DNA from: Treponema sp.
GTDB taxonomy: Bacteria; Spirochaetota; Spirochaetia; Treponematales; Breznakiellaceae
Length of the DNA: 7,014 nucleotides
NCBI GenBank assembly: GCA_031277045.1
Contig: JAISLX010000132.1
Location: 1 to 7,014, forward strand
Direction: 5' to 3'
Below the pieces are notes generated by a model, which was given only the letters and a program-made list of their open reading frames with translations, was not told where the DNA came from and made no database searches. The number at the start of each line of letters is the position of its first letter. The stretch's first letter is position 1. Below, piece by piece: positions 5,915-7,014 of this stretch. Made by a program: the position numbers and the translations under genes.

Positions 5915-6667
5915 ATGGCAGTCATTAACGCAATAACCGAGGTGCTGCACCGCATCAGGGTAAAACTCTACCCAAACTACCTTCCCGGCGTGGAGGGCGC
6001 GTATATCGCGCGCACGGACAGCGAGGCGAGCCTCACCATCGAGCAGGTGTGCGCCGCGCTCAAAAACCGGGGCGGCTTTACGGGGAACTACGACGACCTG
6101 GTGGAGCACGTCCGGCAGTTCCTGGACGAAGTGGTTTACCAGCTCTGCGACGGGTTCGCCGTCAGTTTGAAGTATTTCTCCATACACCCCAACGTGGGCG
6201 GCACCTTCGACGTGGTGTTCGAGGGGCATGACGCGCACAAGCACCCGGTCAGTTTCCGCTTCCGTGTGCTCGCGCCGCTCCGCGCTTTGGCAGAGCGCAT
6301 CGTGGTGGAGGTAGAGGGCCTTGCGGACGTGCAGGGCTACATCGACGAGTTCATCGACGTAACCACCGAGTCGGTGAACGAGACCCTTACCCCCGGCGGA
6401 ATGTTCAGTATCGCGGGGCACAAGCTCAAGATAGTGGGGGACAACCCGGAAGTGGGCGTGTACTTCGTCCCGCAGGCTGACCCGGCGGGGCGGGTCAAGG
6501 TTAGCGGCCATCTGGCGGAGAACACCGCGTCCAAGCTGATTGGGATTGTCCCGGCGCTTGGCGCGGGGAAGTGGAAGGTGGAGGTAAAGACGCAGTACAG
6601 CGGTGGAAGCAGTCCGCTCAAAGAACCCCGAACCATCTCGTTTAACAGCGTCTTGACAGTCGCGTAA
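5915..6667 (+). CDS. HU-like DNA-binding domain plus DUF4469 protein
   Basis: The 250-residue protein resembles the family pairing an N-terminal HU/IHF-like fold with a C-terminal DUF4469 Ig-like domain, known mainly from Bacteroides and treponemes. The N-terminal half (about 1-125) includes SLTIEQVCAAL at 39-49, a helical stretch DDLVEHVRQFLDEVVYQL at 60-77, and beta-rich FAVSLKYFSIHPNVGGTFDV at 81-100. The DUF4469 part starts near 159 with TPGGMFSIAGHKLKIVG and includes GVYFVP at 181-186, LIGIVPALGAGKWKVEVKTQY at 208-228 and the terminal SFNSVLTV. No signal peptide or membrane segment is visible. Start: ATG at 5915 with perfect AGGAGG. It is a single-gene unit divergent from the pyr operon and wrapped in repeats: C15 and heptamers before it, 23-mers and heptamers after it. 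Function of this family is not established; DNA binding is inferred from fold only. Confidence 0.85.
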   Translation: MAVINAITEVLHRIRVKLYPNYLPGVEGAYIARTDSEASLTIEQVCAALKNRGGFTGNYDDLVEHVRQFLDEVVYQLCDGFAVSLKYFSIHPNVGGTFDVVFEGHDAHKHPVSFRFRVLAPLRALAERIVVEVEGLADVQGYIDEFIDVTTESVNETLTPGGMFSIAGHKLKIVGDNPEVGVYFVPQADPAGRVKVSGHLAENTASKLIGIVPALGAGKWKVEVKTQYSGGSSPLKEPRTISFNSVLTVA

Positions 6668-6676
6668 TGAGACCTC

Positions 6677-6850
6677 CACCCAGGCTAGGTGTGGGGCTTC
6701 ACCCAGGCTAGGTGTGGGGCTTCACCCAGGCCAGGTGTGGGGCTTCACCCAGGCTAAGTGTGGGTCTTCACCCAGGCCAGGTGTGGGGCTTCACCCAGGC
6801 CAGGTGTGGGTCTTCACCCAGGCCAGGTGCGGGTTTTCACCCAGGCCAGG
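6677..6850 (+). repeat. Tandem array of a 23-bp unit, 7 full copies plus 13 bp
   Basis: Units start at 6677, 6700, 6723, 6746, 6769, 6792 and 6815, with a partial copy at 6838-6850. Each begins CACCCAGG, continues with CTAGG or CCAGG, then TGTGGG and a TCTT/GCTT end. Variation is confined to a few positions: T or C at unit position 10, G to A at 12 once (unit 4), T to C at 16 once (unit 7), G or T at 20, and C to T at 21 once (unit 7). T at position 10 is commoner in the first units, and G at 20 gives way to T in the last, as expected of stepwise duplication. Within a unit CACC pairs with GGTG around CAGGCCA. There are no spacers, so this is not a CRISPR. The array begins 9 bp after the stop codon. 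Confidence 0.95.
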
Positions 6851-6874
6851 GTAATAAGAACCGATGAGAAGGAC

Positions 6875-6958
6875 AATGAGGAATGAGAAATGAGGAATGA
6901 AAGACAGGAAAGCCACTTGTCTTCGCATTGCTCATTACTAATCGCTCATTACTCATTA
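6875..6958. repeat. Facing arrays of 7-bp repeats forming a large imperfect hairpin
   Basis: Four heptamers AATGAGR-type (6875-6902: AATGAGG, AATGAGA, AATGAGG, AATGAAA) face four of CTCATTA-type (6931-6958: CTCATTA, CTAATCG, CTCATTA, CTCATTA). Between them AAGACA (6901-6906) and TGTCTT (6918-6923) form a perfect inner stem with an 11-nt loop. The downstream half has the same orientation as the array before the DUF4469 gene. It might terminate transcription or mark an element boundary; there is no T run to support simple intrinsic termination. Confidence 0.75.
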
Positions 6959-7014
6959 AAAACAGTGTTTTCCGGCGGTATGCCGTGAAGATAGAGAGGA
7001 AACCCAAAACCGGC

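Larger units (their letters stand above)
6668..7014. other. Gene-free repeat region after the DUF4469 gene
   Basis: This 347-bp stretch contains the 23-bp tandem array (6677-6850) and the facing heptamer arrays (6875-6958). The final 56 bp hold small dyads (CGGC/GCCG at 6973-6985) but no supported gene. A frame from 6901 is open to the window edge but lacks a credible start. Confidence 0.7.

Noticed and set aside
6677..6850. CRISPR array
   Set aside because: The 23-bp units are directly abutting with no spacers, and no cas genes are present.
6901..7014. Start of another plus-strand gene at the right edge
   Set aside because: The frame is open for 38 codons but has only GTG at 6985 or other weak starts without a ribosome binding site, and much of it is the heptamer array.

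Overview
This is a GC-rich bacterial window with five protein-coding genes and two repeat-rich intergenic regions. The gene set points to a spirochaete, most likely a Treponema-type gut organism: a long glycoside hydrolase family 13 (GH13) protein opening with GLWERSNASRI, a pyrB-pyrI-pyrF cluster with a type-2 OMP decarboxylase, and an HU-like/DUF4469 protein. That assignment is an inference from family resemblance; there is no rRNA or other marker gene.

Layout. Positions 1-2763 (+) hold the 3' part of a GH13 alpha-amylase-family gene, with its 5' end outside the window. Converging on it, and overlapping it by 29 bp, is a minus-strand pyrimidine operon in transcription order pyrB (5226-4276), pyrI (4283-3849), pyrF (3802-2735). 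pyrB and pyrI encode the catalytic and regulatory chains of aspartate transcarbamoylase, and pyrF encodes orotidine-5'-phosphate decarboxylase. They therefore cover the second and the last step of UMP synthesis; no genes for the intermediate steps are present here. The operon leader contains a textbook Rho-independent terminator just before pyrB, preceded by a U-rich stretch. An open leader frame runs through the hairpin and ends on the pyrB start codon. This arrangement resembles UTP-sensitive attenuation of the enterobacterial pyrBI operon.

Positions 5227-5914 form a 688-bp divergent intergenic region. The pyr side holds the attenuator and several inverted repeats built on TTCCCAAAA/CCGG. 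The other side holds a run of 15 C and a degenerate array of 7-bp repeats (NCTCATT). A plus-strand gene follows at 5915-6667, encoding a 250-residue HU-like plus DUF4469 (Ig-like fold) protein. Downstream come 7.6 tandem copies of a 23-bp unit (6677-6850), then two facing arrays of four 7-bp repeats (6875-6902 and 6931-6958) that make a large imperfect hairpin. The last ~55 bp show nothing that can be called.

The most noteworthy points are the pyr attenuator with identical ATGCTTAA stop/start overlaps at two junctions, and the HU-like/DUF4469 gene enclosed by homopolymer, heptamer and 23-mer repeats. The latter may be a variable or duplicating cassette.
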